Assembly: GCA_903813345.2 (NCBI GenBank)
Contig: CAIIXF020000006.1
Coordinates: forward strand, 24,437,936-24,501,935
DNA length: 64,000 bases
Direction of reading: 5' to 3'
DNA from: Owenia fusiformis
Lineage: Eukaryota; Annelida; Polychaeta; Sabellida; Oweniidae
The notes below the pieces were generated by a model, which made no database searches, was not told the origin of the DNA, and saw nothing but the letters and a program-made list of their open reading frames with translations. Positions 10,671 through 35,720 of this stretch are shown here, one piece after another. How positions within the stretch are numbered: position 1 is the stretch's first letter; each line of letters starts with the position of its first letter. Both the position numbers and the translations under genes were made by a program.

Positions 10671-11202
10671 TCAGCTAGTTGCACGTTTAGCACCACCAGG
10701 TTCAGATGTTTCAATTTGCCTAACAAGTACAACACGTTTTTGAGAGATAGATTCGATTCGGAAGTCTTCTCTAATAATCTGAAAATGATATCAAAACAAA
10801 ATGGTAAGAGCGTTTCTAAAATTGTGTTCTAAATCGACGGAGCGTTTCGAGGAAAACAAGCGATTTCTTGAGAACAAGTAATGGATTTGGACTGGGATTT
10901 TAAGAAATGAGAATATACGAGTTTGTGATCTACTACTTTAACAGAAATATTAACGTTTTCATAGAAATACTAGTTTAATTCGTAATTTGTGGTCAAATCG
11001 TCATCTTCAGATTCCTTCGATCTACACTACGGAGCTTTGATCAAGCAAATAACAGTTTACCACCAGAAGTTGAATAAATAAGATCTTTGCTCACGGTATT
11101 GTTCATCGAATGGTATATAATATTTCACCATAACATATGATATGTAAGAGAAACGAGGGAAACAATACTTACGGTCATAGTGGAATCTTCATTAGCCGCC
11201 AT
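10671..11202 (-). CDS. 45-aa two-exon reading frame in the CACGGTG element
   Basis: On the minus strand, exon a (11173-11202) reads MAANEDSTMT and ends at a GTAAG donor. Exon b (10671-10778) follows TCATTTTCAG, reads IIREDFRIESISQKRVVLVR and on to RQIETSEPGGAKRATS, then TGA. The same two exons, splice sites and stop occur in the copy at 26229-26760, with one conservative change (D/E) and three silent ones. The peptide is basic at its end and matches no family I know. It may be a leftover N-terminal exon pair of the parent element's gene or a small element-borne gene. Preservation in both copies may only reflect recent divergence. Confidence 0.45.
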
Positions 11203-11285
11203 TTTATTTCGCTCCGGAGCGTTTCCGCGTAAATGAAACGCTCCGTCGTGCATGTAGGAGCGTTTGGGTTATACACCGTGAAAGC

Positions 11286-11692
11286 TTACAATTTATATCT
11301 GGCGTCTCATTGTTATGTATTCCGGAAGTAGAATTTCAGAATGATATTCTGATAGTTACCGAAACAATCAAACACCGTTTATTTAGATGCATATCATCTT
11401 CAGTGTAATACAATATATTGGTGAGTATGGATTTACATTATCTTATATCTTCAGTAGCCCGTATCCATCCAACTGACTGAATTTTTCCCAGGATTCAGTT
11501 TGAATATTTTCCTTTCCTCAGATAGATCTAGCAGAGTCTACAGTTCATACAGTTTCTCGGTAAATAAATGAGTAGTCGATTTTCAATCACCATTTCCAAA
11601 CCATGGTGGTGCCTGTATTTCATATGCAGCTTCCTTTTAGAGAGAGTAGACTCAAAAGATGAATGATACATTTCTAGCAATTTTGAGTTTGA
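11286..11692. other. No gene seen
   Basis: AT-rich spacer between two transposons with no supported exon. Confidence 0.5.
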
Positions 11693-11699
11693 ATTTCAA

Positions 11700-12696
11700 C
11701 ATGGGCTTTCAACTAGAAGGGTAGCAGGCCTGTCAACTGTCCCGCAATTTGCGTATTTGTCACGCATTTGCTGAAGAATTTGAAGTCACGCCAGTTATTT
11801 TTGCGTGACAGAAAATGTCACGCAAATACGCATTTTACCTGGTAATTGTCACGCAAAAGTATTTCTGTAGAAAAATTTCTAAAAAGATCTTCTACACAGC
11901 AAAAATACGAACGCCGGAAAAAAAATGTACGCATTTTGTTCGGACTTTTCACGCGAATTACGTATATGTCACGCATTATGTTCGAAGTTTTTCGTACATA
12001 CCCCCCCCCCCCCCCCCCCCCCCCCCCGTTGATGGATGTTTTAAACGGGAGCGTAGCGAGCGCGAAAAATTTGAGGTGTTCAAAATTTGGCAAGATGTAA
12101 TGAAATTTAAACCAAGGTGTTCAAAATTTGGATCAAGGTGTTCAGATTTGGTCCAAGGTGTCCACATTTTGAAGGGAGGTGTTGAACATTTCCAAGTCAC
12201 TCATGTTAGGTGTTCCCAAGTTGACAGGCCTGGGGTAGGCAACTTCCCATATTTCATACATAAACATTGCCATGGGTTTTCAAAATTGGAGAATGTACAC
12301 ATTCCAAGAAAATCTTATTTTGTACTTTTTATTGATGATTATAAGAAATAACTCAAATATAAAAACATGATCTTCTACATACATCTTGATAATTTAATAA
12401 AAATTGGAATTCATCGTAATTATGACAATACAGAAAGTGGACATTCTCCCACAAATTATGTTTTTATTGGAATGTGTTCTTGAATAATTACCCACAATGC
12501 AATACTCAAAGAGAACATCTTGATAACTCTTATTCTTATTGGTCTCTTTTGTTTACTTTTATATGATATTGAATATATTTTATGCTTTAAATCATATTAA
12601 AAATTGATTGCCATAAAAGGGAAGCATGTCATTGCTCATTTTGAAGGTCTCATGTCATTACATAGAGTTGCATACCCTTCTAGTTGAAAGCCCATG
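11700..12696. mobile_element. 997-bp TIR element, 7-bp TSD, hosting a nested element
   Basis: The left terminus is CATGGGCTTTCAACTAGAAG and the right terminus is its exact inverse ending CCCATG; the TIR is at least 23 bp. ATTTCAA flanks both sides (11693-11699 and 12697-12703). The left TIR is broken by the insertion at 11725-12232, and the right TIR shows what the uninterrupted left one looked like. No transposase was seen. A related end occurs near 46935. Confidence 0.75.
11725..12232. mobile_element. 508-bp nested element, CAGGCCTGTCAAC ends, 6-bp TSD
   Basis: It starts CAGGCCTGTCAACT and ends AGTTGACAGGCCTG, with GGGTAG repeated on both sides (11719-11724 and 12233-12238). The interior has many GCGTGACA / TGTCACGC words and a run of about 27 C at 12001. 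A second, truncated copy lies at 59030-59312 just upstream of MBLAC2, in inverse orientation. Open frames on both strands here are produced by the poly-C/poly-G tract and are not genes. The CAG termini suggest hAT, but this is inference. Confidence 0.75.
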
Positions 12697-12951
12697 ATTT
12701 CAAGTACTGAGTTAACCATATGGGCATTATCCTTCAATTGTGGTTCGATTTCTATGATAAGTGCTCAGGAGTGAATAAAATCGCTTGAGCGAATATATAA
12801 AATAATCTGACTGGTTTTAAATCCCCACATGTGCACATGTGCCAGATATTTTTTCTAGTCTTTTTTTGTTCTATGGCGTTGCATTAGAATTTGTGTTTTA
12901 CATGGATTGCATGAAACCAAAAAAGTTCTGAAAAGCAGATGGCGAAAGGAT

Positions 12952-13058
12952 GATTTAACTACCCCCATAAATGTGGGGTCGAATTGGCGTTTTTTCTTAT
13001 TTTTTAATATTCTAGTGCCAATTCTCCCCCACACTTGAAACCTATTCCTTATCGTGTA
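12952..13058. repeat. Left arm of a ~107-bp inverted repeat around RABGGTB exon 1
   Basis: This block (containing AATGTGGGGTCGAATTGGCG and ATTCTCCCCCACACTTGAAA) recurs in reverse complement at 19441-19548 with about 90 % identity by eye. The arms enclose the duplicated exon 1 region and the LINE. Without the LINE and the duplication they would be ~0.7 kb apart. They could be TIRs of an older element or a foldback around the promoter. Confidence 0.8.
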
Positions 13059-13224
13059 CCTGGGTACCTTGGTAATTCAAGTAGAAAATCAAAATATAAA
13101 TAGGCAGTTTCCTCACCTTTTCTCTTGACTTTTTTGACAAAACACTTTCCCCGAAGTTATTAACGATTATGTAAATGATGCTATGTATCGGCAACTATTT
13201 AGCTTAATGCGTGAGCCTCCAATT

Positions 13225-13460
13225 TTTGTGAGCTTTTTGAAATCTGAACAAGTCTCTACTGCATTGTAGGATTACTGAGTTCCGGTCTGAAGCTAGGTAA
13301 ATGTAAAACTTTTGTTGGCAAAACGAAATTACCTTGTGATATTTACTGAAAATGGCTAAATTCGCCATGTCGAACGTTGCTGTTGTTTCAAATTTGCAAA
13401 GGTAAATTTGTATTTGCTTTTGATAATTTCAAATATTCTCTCCATTTTACTTTTCGATTA
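13225..13460 (+). repeat. Tandem duplication of RABGGTB promoter and exon 1, distal copy
   Basis: This 236-base unit is repeated directly downstream. The second copy is split: its first ~110 bases are at 13461-13573 and the remainder at 19041-19172, with the LINE between. The two copies differ at one base seen by eye (GTAAATGTAAAA against GTAAATGCAAAA). The 7-base word TTTGTGA at the unit borders could have mediated the duplication. It carries an intact second copy of exon 1 (ATG 13352, donor after 13401), so it may act as an alternative promoter 5.7 kb upstream. Confidence 0.85.
13352..13401 (+). other. Duplicate RABGGTB first coding exon
   Basis: Identical to exon 1 at 19059-19108: ATG, 16 codons reading MAKFAMSNVAVVSNLQ plus two bases, then the same GTAAATTTG donor. 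If transcribed from the upstream promoter copy it could splice over the LINE to exon 2 and give the same protein. Confidence 0.6.
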
Positions 13461-13737
13461 TTTGTGAGCTTTTTGAAATCTGAACAAGTCTCTACTGCAT
13501 TGTAGGATTACTGAGTTCCGGTCTGAAGCTAGGTAAATGCAAAACTTTTGTTGGCAAAACGAAATTACCTTGTATTGTATTGTATTGTATTGTATATTTA
13601 TTGCCTCATTTATATGAGAGAATACATTTTAGTATACATATGGTTTACATATAAAATATAAAATACAAGGATAAGATTAAATTATGTGATAAAAAAGTTG
13701 TTGTTTTGGAAAACATAAAAATAAAGTGATAGAGAAA

Positions 13738-16700
13738 TTATGTGTCAAGCAGAGCCAACAGGTTGGCTCTGTGATTGTACATTTTGTGTACACATGATGA
13801 TACAATTATTAACGTCTCACATGAAACATCTGAGAGACCTAAAACTTTCTTCATAATAACACCCATACTGTCACCACGACAGCCAAGGGCTTCAAATATG
13901 TTATGCCTATATGGTTCATACATAGGGCATCTTAATATAAAATGTTCAATTGTTTCAGTTTCACAGAGGTTACACAATATACATCGTTTTGAACCATTGA
14001 AGTTGTTCGTATTTAATACATGGGCGTTACATATCAATTGCATCATAGTTTTACACTGGCTTTGACATTTAGGATATTTCTGACAAATCAACCACCATAT
14101 GCAAGGTTTTAAGTCTGTGACATAGTCACGTAGGTATAAAAGTTTGCCATAACATGAGCATTGCAAGAAAAATTGCTTGACCTCGACGGATCTTACAGCA
14201 TTGACAATTTGCAGTCTCCATGAAATCTTCGACGGAAGATATCCAGAGTCCAGCGCATTTTTAACCAGATTTTCAATTCCTAGCATTTTGGTCTTAAGGA
14301 AAATGCGCCGGATAGGAGAGAAAATATCGGCATGGTTGTCATAAGTGACATGAAACATCTTTACTAACCGTGTTATAGTTATATCCCTGTAAATATTATT
14401 AAACTTAAGTAAACTCCAGAGATACATCATCTGCAACACTGTAATATAGCCGTCTATTGACAACCATCCCAACGGCATCGTTGCACTAGGATTGGCTGAG
14501 GTTTTGGGGAAAAATTGGATACGTTTGCCAATCTCCCTATGAGTCAATTCAAGCTTTTCAACATCTGACGCTTGGTAATTTATAACTGGTGCCCCAAACA
14601 GCATGGTTGGAATAGAAAAGGCCCAGTACAGTTTTGATGCTGTTAAGGGTGACAAACCACCTGTTTTGTGCCCCAGTCCCAAAAGTGAGCAGAATTTTCG
14701 CTTACCACTAGTGCAGCGATCATTAACATATTGTGAGATATCATTTTTACTAGATATTGGAATACCAACATGAACAGTGAAATTGACCTTTGGAATTCTC
14801 GTGTCACCTATCTTGAGAACGACATGACCTTTAACACTTGAATCAGTGACCATATCATTAAATGTCAGAAAGTTACATTTCGCTGGATGGATTTCATATC
14901 GCCATCTTCTACTATGTTCAAAGGCAGCGTTTAACATAAGTTGCATATCCTTTTGATTTGTGGCAATAATGGTCATGTCATCCGCATAAGAAGGACATAC
15001 ACAATTTACATCATCAATGTGGCCACCTATATTCATTTCACATAGATCCTGAATAAGGTCAGCCATGTACAACTGATAAAACAGCATAGATAGGACACCC
15101 CCTTGGTGGACGCCCTGCATGACATTAAAAGGTTTAGAAAGTGTATTTGAACTTCCTACACGAACGGCACATTCATATTTATGGTAATTATCATAAAGCA
15201 TACGCCACAGTTTGCCACGGATACCAAGTTTATGTAGTTTGACCATCAATCCATCTAACCAAACAGTGTCAAATGCTTTTCTAATATCTAATGTGGCTAA
15301 TATTACATTTCTATGCTTTTCGACATTGTGGGCAATGGTTTCCTGAACTAAAAGGGAAGTATGAACAGCAGAGCAATGACTCTGAGAAGCACCTTGTAAG
15401 TTAGGCATAATATTTTTTGCAAGGGATCCAATTCTTTTTAACACAATATGATCGTACACTTTACGCAACATGTTCATCAGAGTGATGCCTCTGGAATTGT
15501 CTTTATTACAAGGATCTTTATTTCCTGCCTTTAATATAGGTATCAGTATACCAAACCTAAAATTCATGGGAGTGTATTCGTTTAACATGGTTGCATTAAA
15601 AAGGGTACATATGATCGAAATTACAGTGTCATTGCTATATTTTAAATGTTCGGCACATATCGTATCCGATCCACATGCACGATTATTATGCAACCGTGAT
15701 ATGGCATTACTCACTTCACTATCCTGAAATGGTTCATCAAAGAAAGTATTATCTTCAAAATATGATGTTTGCTTAATATGCATAATTTCATTTTCAATTT
15801 CACACTTGGCATGGCTGTGAAAATGAGGCTTATCAGAAGGGGTTGCCAAACGAGCAAAGTGAGTGCGCCATTCATCCCTTATTCCAGCCTCGTCACTTAC
15901 GATGACGTCATTATCAGATTTAATTGGAGACAGACGCCTAGAAGCCCTATTTCGGCTCTTATTGAGAAGATGCCAATAGTAACGCTGATCAAGTGATTCT
16001 GACCTGTACAGGCGATTAAGCTCATTTTGTTCATACATAAACTCACTACATCTAAAACATTTTCTAAAAGCACATTTGGCAGATTTATATTGGGCCCTAA
16101 TTACATTATCCGCATTTCGAGGTCGACCAGCCGACACCCACTCACGCCATCTTTTCTTCTTTAACTTTACTAATCTGGTTAATTCATCATTCCAGAATGG
16201 CTTTACATGCTTTGAGAACTTCTTAATGGGGATATGTGCATTAGAGCATTCAATCAGGCCATTTACCAGTTTCAAGATATAACTATCAATTTGGCAGTTT
16301 TCCAAATTATTTACACCAATTAACCGTAAATCATTCAGAATGCCCTTACATTGCAAATCAAGAGATGATGTGTACGTTGATTTAATTTCATCGGATGATA
16401 ATTTATTCCACGCATATCCAACACAATCATTTCTTTGAATTACATGCTTAACACTAGTGAGGTCTCTAAAAGTCGTAATTATGGGGAGATGGTCTGACGT
16501 GTTGCCAGGCTCATTGTCTAATATAACACATTCGGAAACATTACCGCATAGAGGAAGGGACACAATAATATGATCAATATATGACCTATAGTAATTACCA
16601 TTTCTCAACATTTCAAATGTATGCACAGGACCCAAAGTAGCTCTGTTTGTATCAACTGCCCATAGCTCATTACTCAGGCAAAAATTGTGCAATTCTATGC

Positions 16701-17397
16701 CACTCTGCGTCTGTGTATCCCTTACACCATGTGATCCCTGTAAAGTACCTAAATTTGCATTCACATCGCCAAATATCACAACATTACCATCATTAGATAT
16801 ACGCTCAACACAATCATTCAAAATATCCAAAGTTTCAGTAAAAGTGGTATGATGACAATTTTGCTGTGGCAGATACACAGAAAATATAAATAATGCAGAA
16901 TCATCAAACACTAATTTAACACATAAAATCCTATCCGAGCACAGCTCTAGCATAGGCACGACCATATGGTCTAAGGATCTTCGCCAAAAAATGGCGGTAC
17001 CGCCACTGCCCCAAACAGTCCCACATTGCATAGGATCCAAAATACTACTGCTTTTAGCCAAACATACAAAATCATTTGACAAATCATCTAACTTGTGGAG
17101 ATTACATTCATAGAGTTTATGTTCGCTTAGTGCGAAAAAATCACATTTCGCCAAAATGTCCAATATATAGCGGTTAGAGGCCCCAAGACCTCTACAGTTC
17201 CATTGCCCAAATCGTAATTTGTTCTCATGAGGTGACATTGTTAATGATAACACGGAGTGAAATTCTGCGCTCGGGGCTGATGTGCAAATGTGTAGTGTCA
17301 CAACAAGTAATAGGAAAGTGTAAGAATTTATCATTGTTTTATTATAGGCCATTATTATCATATTCATACCAATCAATCTGTGACTTGTAGGCGTCAT
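13738..17397 (-). CDS. LINE ORF2: AP-endonuclease and reverse transcriptase
   Basis: The ORF is 1219 codons; the true start may be internal because the first ~55 residues overlap ORF1 and are unlike an endonuclease. In order it shows the endonuclease motifs FGQWNCRG, LSEHK, IFSVYLPQQ, FGDVNAN and SDHLPI, then reverse-transcriptase motifs LDIRKAFDTVW, GVHQGGVLS and the catalytic YADD (PSYADDMTII). A C-terminal knuckle C-x2-C-x8-H-x4-C (CNLCETETIEHFILRC) follows. It would nick target DNA and copy the element RNA into it. No frameshift or stop was seen, so it could be functional. It sits antisense to RABGGTB. Confidence 0.95.
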   Translation of the reverse strand: MTPTSHRLIGMNMIIMAYNKTMINSYTFLLLVVTLHICTSAPSAEFHSVLSLTMSPHENKLRFGQWNCRGLGASNRYILDILAKCDFFALSEHKLYECNLHKLDDLSNDFVCLAKSSSILDPMQCGTVWGSGGTAIFWRRSLDHMVVPMLELCSDRILCVKLVFDDSALFIFSVYLPQQNCHHTTFTETLDILNDCVERISNDGNVVIFGDVNANLGTLQGSHGVRDTQTQSGIELHNFCLSNELWAVDTNRATLGPVHTFEMLRNGNYYRSYIDHIIVSLPLCGNVSECVILDNEPGNTSDHLPIITTFRDLTSVKHVIQRNDCVGYAWNKLSSDEIKSTYTSSLDLQCKGILNDLRLIGVNNLENCQIDSYILKLVNGLIECSNAHIPIKKFSKHVKPFWNDELTRLVKLKKKRWREWVSAGRPRNADNVIRAQYKSAKCAFRKCFRCSEFMYEQNELNRLYRSESLDQRYYWHLLNKSRNRASRRLSPIKSDNDVIVSDEAGIRDEWRTHFARLATPSDKPHFHSHAKCEIENEIMHIKQTSYFEDNTFFDEPFQDSEVSNAISRLHNNRACGSDTICAEHLKYSNDTVISIICTLFNATMLNEYTPMNFRFGILIPILKAGNKDPCNKDNSRGITLMNMLRKVYDHIVLKRIGSLAKNIMPNLQGASQSHCSAVHTSLLVQETIAHNVEKHRNVILATLDIRKAFDTVWLDGLMVKLHKLGIRGKLWRMLYDNYHKYECAVRVGSSNTLSKPFNVMQGVHQGGVLSMLFYQLYMADLIQDLCEMNIGGHIDDVNCVCPSYADDMTIIATNQKDMQLMLNAAFEHSRRWRYEIHPAKCNFLTFNDMVTDSSVKGHVVLKIGDTRIPKVNFTVHVGIPISSKNDISQYVNDRCTSGKRKFCSLLGLGHKTGGLSPLTASKLYWAFSIPTMLFGAPVINYQASDVEKLELTHREIGKRIQFFPKTSANPSATMPLGWLSIDGYITVLQMMYLWSLLKFNNIYRDITITRLVKMFHVTYDNHADIFSPIRRIFLKTKMLGIENLVKNALDSGYLPSKISWRLQIVNAVRSVEVKQFFLQCSCYGKLLYLRDYVTDLKPCIWWLICQKYPKCQSQCKTMMQLICNAHVLNTNNFNGSKRCILCNLCETETIEHFILRCPMYEPYRHNIFEALGCRGDSMGVIMKKVLGLSDVSCETLIIVSSCVHKMYNHRANLLALLDT

Positions 17398-19039
17398 TCA
17401 TCCTGTCTAGGTTGTCGATTCCACAGTCATAGTCGGACTGATCATCGGCATGGGTAGCCTGTCGTCGGTATCCAGTTATAACTGGAATCGGTTTTTCTCG
17501 TCGCATGGCTGCTCTAGGTGCCCGTCGTTCCCAGCGCCTGCAGACTATTGATGGGTCGGGCCAAAATTTTTCTGATAGTAAAACATGTACATCAGTCTCG
17601 GGAACGCAAAGTTTGCATCCCACTTTGTCGTCGCAGAATTTATTCTTCACAATCTCAGCACGCATTACACGCACCCCAGAGTTACGAGCGTGCTGCACGA
17701 CTGCATCGCGTAATGAGACATCAGATACATCAGGTTCCATCCTCAGGTTATTCACATATACAAACGATCCCCGTACATCTTTTACTCCACGGAGTTTCAC
17801 AATTCCTTTTGCAGCAGTCGGGGCGTTGGATTGTATTGTCTTTTTATGATGGTTTACAACAGTCCATTGCGCCTTAGAGGCTGCAGCAGCATATGTAGAT
17901 AAAGTGCGGGCTTTGGGTTCTGATTCTAATGTATCCCTCGCGACATACTCAGATAGACCCTTTTTAAAGGGTATGTCAGTTTCAGTGTCAGATGAACGTC
18001 CTTCATGTGACTTGCCGTTGCGGCAAATACGATACATATGCGTGGCAAAGTTGGACCTTTTCGAAGCACTTGGGGTTGAGGCATTTAGAACATTTTTATT
18101 TAGAGGTCTCAACGAATGCCCATTTGTAGTGTTTATGCATGGTCCAGGTTGCGCCTTTACAGGGGCGGACTTACCATCAGATATCTTTGATGAGGTATTA
18201 ATGCGGCTCTCCGCCATTTCAGTTTCGCACGGGTGTTGATCAGATAAATCCAGAGTAATGTCCCTTGCTATTGAACTTTCACTCAAAGCCCGTCTGTGCA
18301 TGGCATTGTTTTGATTCATACCGAGGTCAACAGGTGCACGGTTAGTTTCACATACAGATACACTGGTCTTAGAGCCAGAATTAACTTGATTAGCTTCGTT
18401 TTGGCCATTTGAAATGGTTCTACATGTGCACAGTTTTATATGTGTTGATACCAAGTTGTTCATATCGTGCAATTCCTTACGTATAGTATTCAATTCCTTT
18501 TTGTATTCTTTATTCTCCCTCTCTAAATCCGCCACCCTCGTCGTCAATTTCACCAGTCTGGTATCCAAATCAATAGATCTATAATCCGGGGTGGGAGGTT
18601 CAGTGGGCTTCGCTGTATCAGGGATAGTTGGAACGAATGAAGAATCACTTAGGATTGATCTCGGAAATGCCCGATTTTCATTTTGGGTAGTAGGCTTGTT
18701 TAAATATAAATACATATCACAAATATCACTTGCCATACGCTCTGCTTTATCGGTCTTGTTACGACGTAGTTTCAGCTTAAGCTTTCGGGGTATTTGTCCC
18801 GGCGTGCGGTTTTCAATAGGTCCAAAACATTCATTGTATTCCGATTCAAGATATCCTACAGCTTTTTCGAACATTACAATCCTCAGATTCTCGATCTGGT
18901 CCACATCTAACTGGGCACAAAGTTCCTCAATGGTATCATTTTTGGAATTATCCAATCCTTGCTCCATAATACGCTCAATAGCGTCCATATTTTCGGAAGA
19001 TATTATCAAATCCGTGAAAGATTTTTCATGTGCGGCCAT
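17342..19039 (-). CDS. LINE ORF1 protein
   Basis: From ATG at 19039 the frame gives 565 residues, beginning MAAHEKSFTDLIISSE. The frame also extends 12 codons into host sequence upstream, which is fortuitous. A heptad-rich segment DLERENKEYKKELNTIRKEL around residue 180 is a likely coiled coil for trimerisation. A basic C-terminal region near residues 425-530 (RGVKDVRGSFVYVNNLR onward) may be an RNA-binding fold. Known LINE ORF1 proteins chaperone element RNA. Its end overlaps the start of the ORF2 frame by 56 bases, so ORF2 may be made by reinitiation. Confidence 0.85.
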   Translation of the reverse strand: MAAHEKSFTDLIISSENMDAIERIMEQGLDNSKNDTIEELCAQLDVDQIENLRIVMFEKAVGYLESEYNECFGPIENRTPGQIPRKLKLKLRRNKTDKAERMASDICDMYLYLNKPTTQNENRAFPRSILSDSSFVPTIPDTAKPTEPPTPDYRSIDLDTRLVKLTTRVADLERENKEYKKELNTIRKELHDMNNLVSTHIKLCTCRTISNGQNEANQVNSGSKTSVSVCETNRAPVDLGMNQNNAMHRRALSESSIARDITLDLSDQHPCETEMAESRINTSSKISDGKSAPVKAQPGPCINTTNGHSLRPLNKNVLNASTPSASKRSNFATHMYRICRNGKSHEGRSSDTETDIPFKKGLSEYVARDTLESEPKARTLSTYAAAASKAQWTVVNHHKKTIQSNAPTAAKGIVKLRGVKDVRGSFVYVNNLRMEPDVSDVSLRDAVVQHARNSGVRVMRAEIVKNKFCDDKVGCKLCVPETDVHVLLSEKFWPDPSIVCRRWERRAPRAAMRREKPIPVITGYRRQATHADDQSDYDCGIDNLDRMNDAYKSQIDWYEYDNNGL

Positions 19040-19058
19040 CTTGTGATATTTACTGAAA

Positions 19059-35603
<16,545 letters not shown>

Positions 35604-35720
35604 CAAAAGGTGTGATATCAAAATGTTATGTATGAGGAAATGGACAAAAGCAAGAGAACAGAATTTGAACCATCTACACTGTGTAGATAGTTCAAATTTC
35701 TGTCATATGTTTCAAATAAA

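Larger units (their letters stand above)
9987..11280. mobile_element. 1294-bp DNA transposon, CACGGTG ends, 5-bp TSD
   Basis: The ends are inverted repeats of about 49 bp beginning CACGGTGTATAACCCAAACG. A perfect 5-bp duplication AAAGC flanks it (9982-9986 and 11281-11285). The motif AAACGCTCC/GGAGCGTTT recurs near both ends and inside, as transposase-binding subterminal repeats often do. No transposase is present, so this is a non-autonomous copy. A terminal CAC..TG heptamer with a 5-bp duplication is the signature of the Transib/RAG-like superfamily (RSS heptamer CACAGTG); 5-bp-TSD hAT elements are the alternative. I see no A-rich nonamer at 12- or 23-base spacing. The sister copy at 26151-27443 is in opposite orientation. 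Confidence 0.88.
13570..19040 (-). mobile_element. Non-LTR retrotransposon (LINE), two open ORFs
   Basis: The element is on the minus strand. Its 3' end at 13574-13600 is a (TACAA)n simple-repeat tail, preceded by ORF2 and ORF1. The 5' end stops one base before the ORF1 start codon, so the 5' UTR is missing. TTGT at both borders (13570-13573, 19041-19044) is a possible 4-base target duplication. Both ORFs are uninterrupted, suggesting a recent insertion. The layout (ORF1 with coiled coil; ORF2 with AP-endonuclease, reverse transcriptase and a C-terminal Cys-His knuckle, no RNase H seen) suits the CR1/L2/Jockey-like group; the clade is not resolved. Confidence 0.93.

Noticed and set aside
9987-11280. 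Canonical 12-RSS or 23-RSS with nonamer
   Set aside because: The heptamer-like CACGGTG is present, but no ACAAAAACC-like nonamer occurs at 12 or 23 bases. Only a Transib/RAG-like affinity can be proposed.
11815-12351. 178-codon open frame (+) with a proline run, and three other frames here
   Set aside because: It lies inside a transposon and is held open by a ~27-base poly-C tract; there is no splice context or conservation.
17505-18239. Open frames on the + strand opposite LINE ORF1
   Set aside because: Shadows of the LINE coding sequence, without signals of their own.
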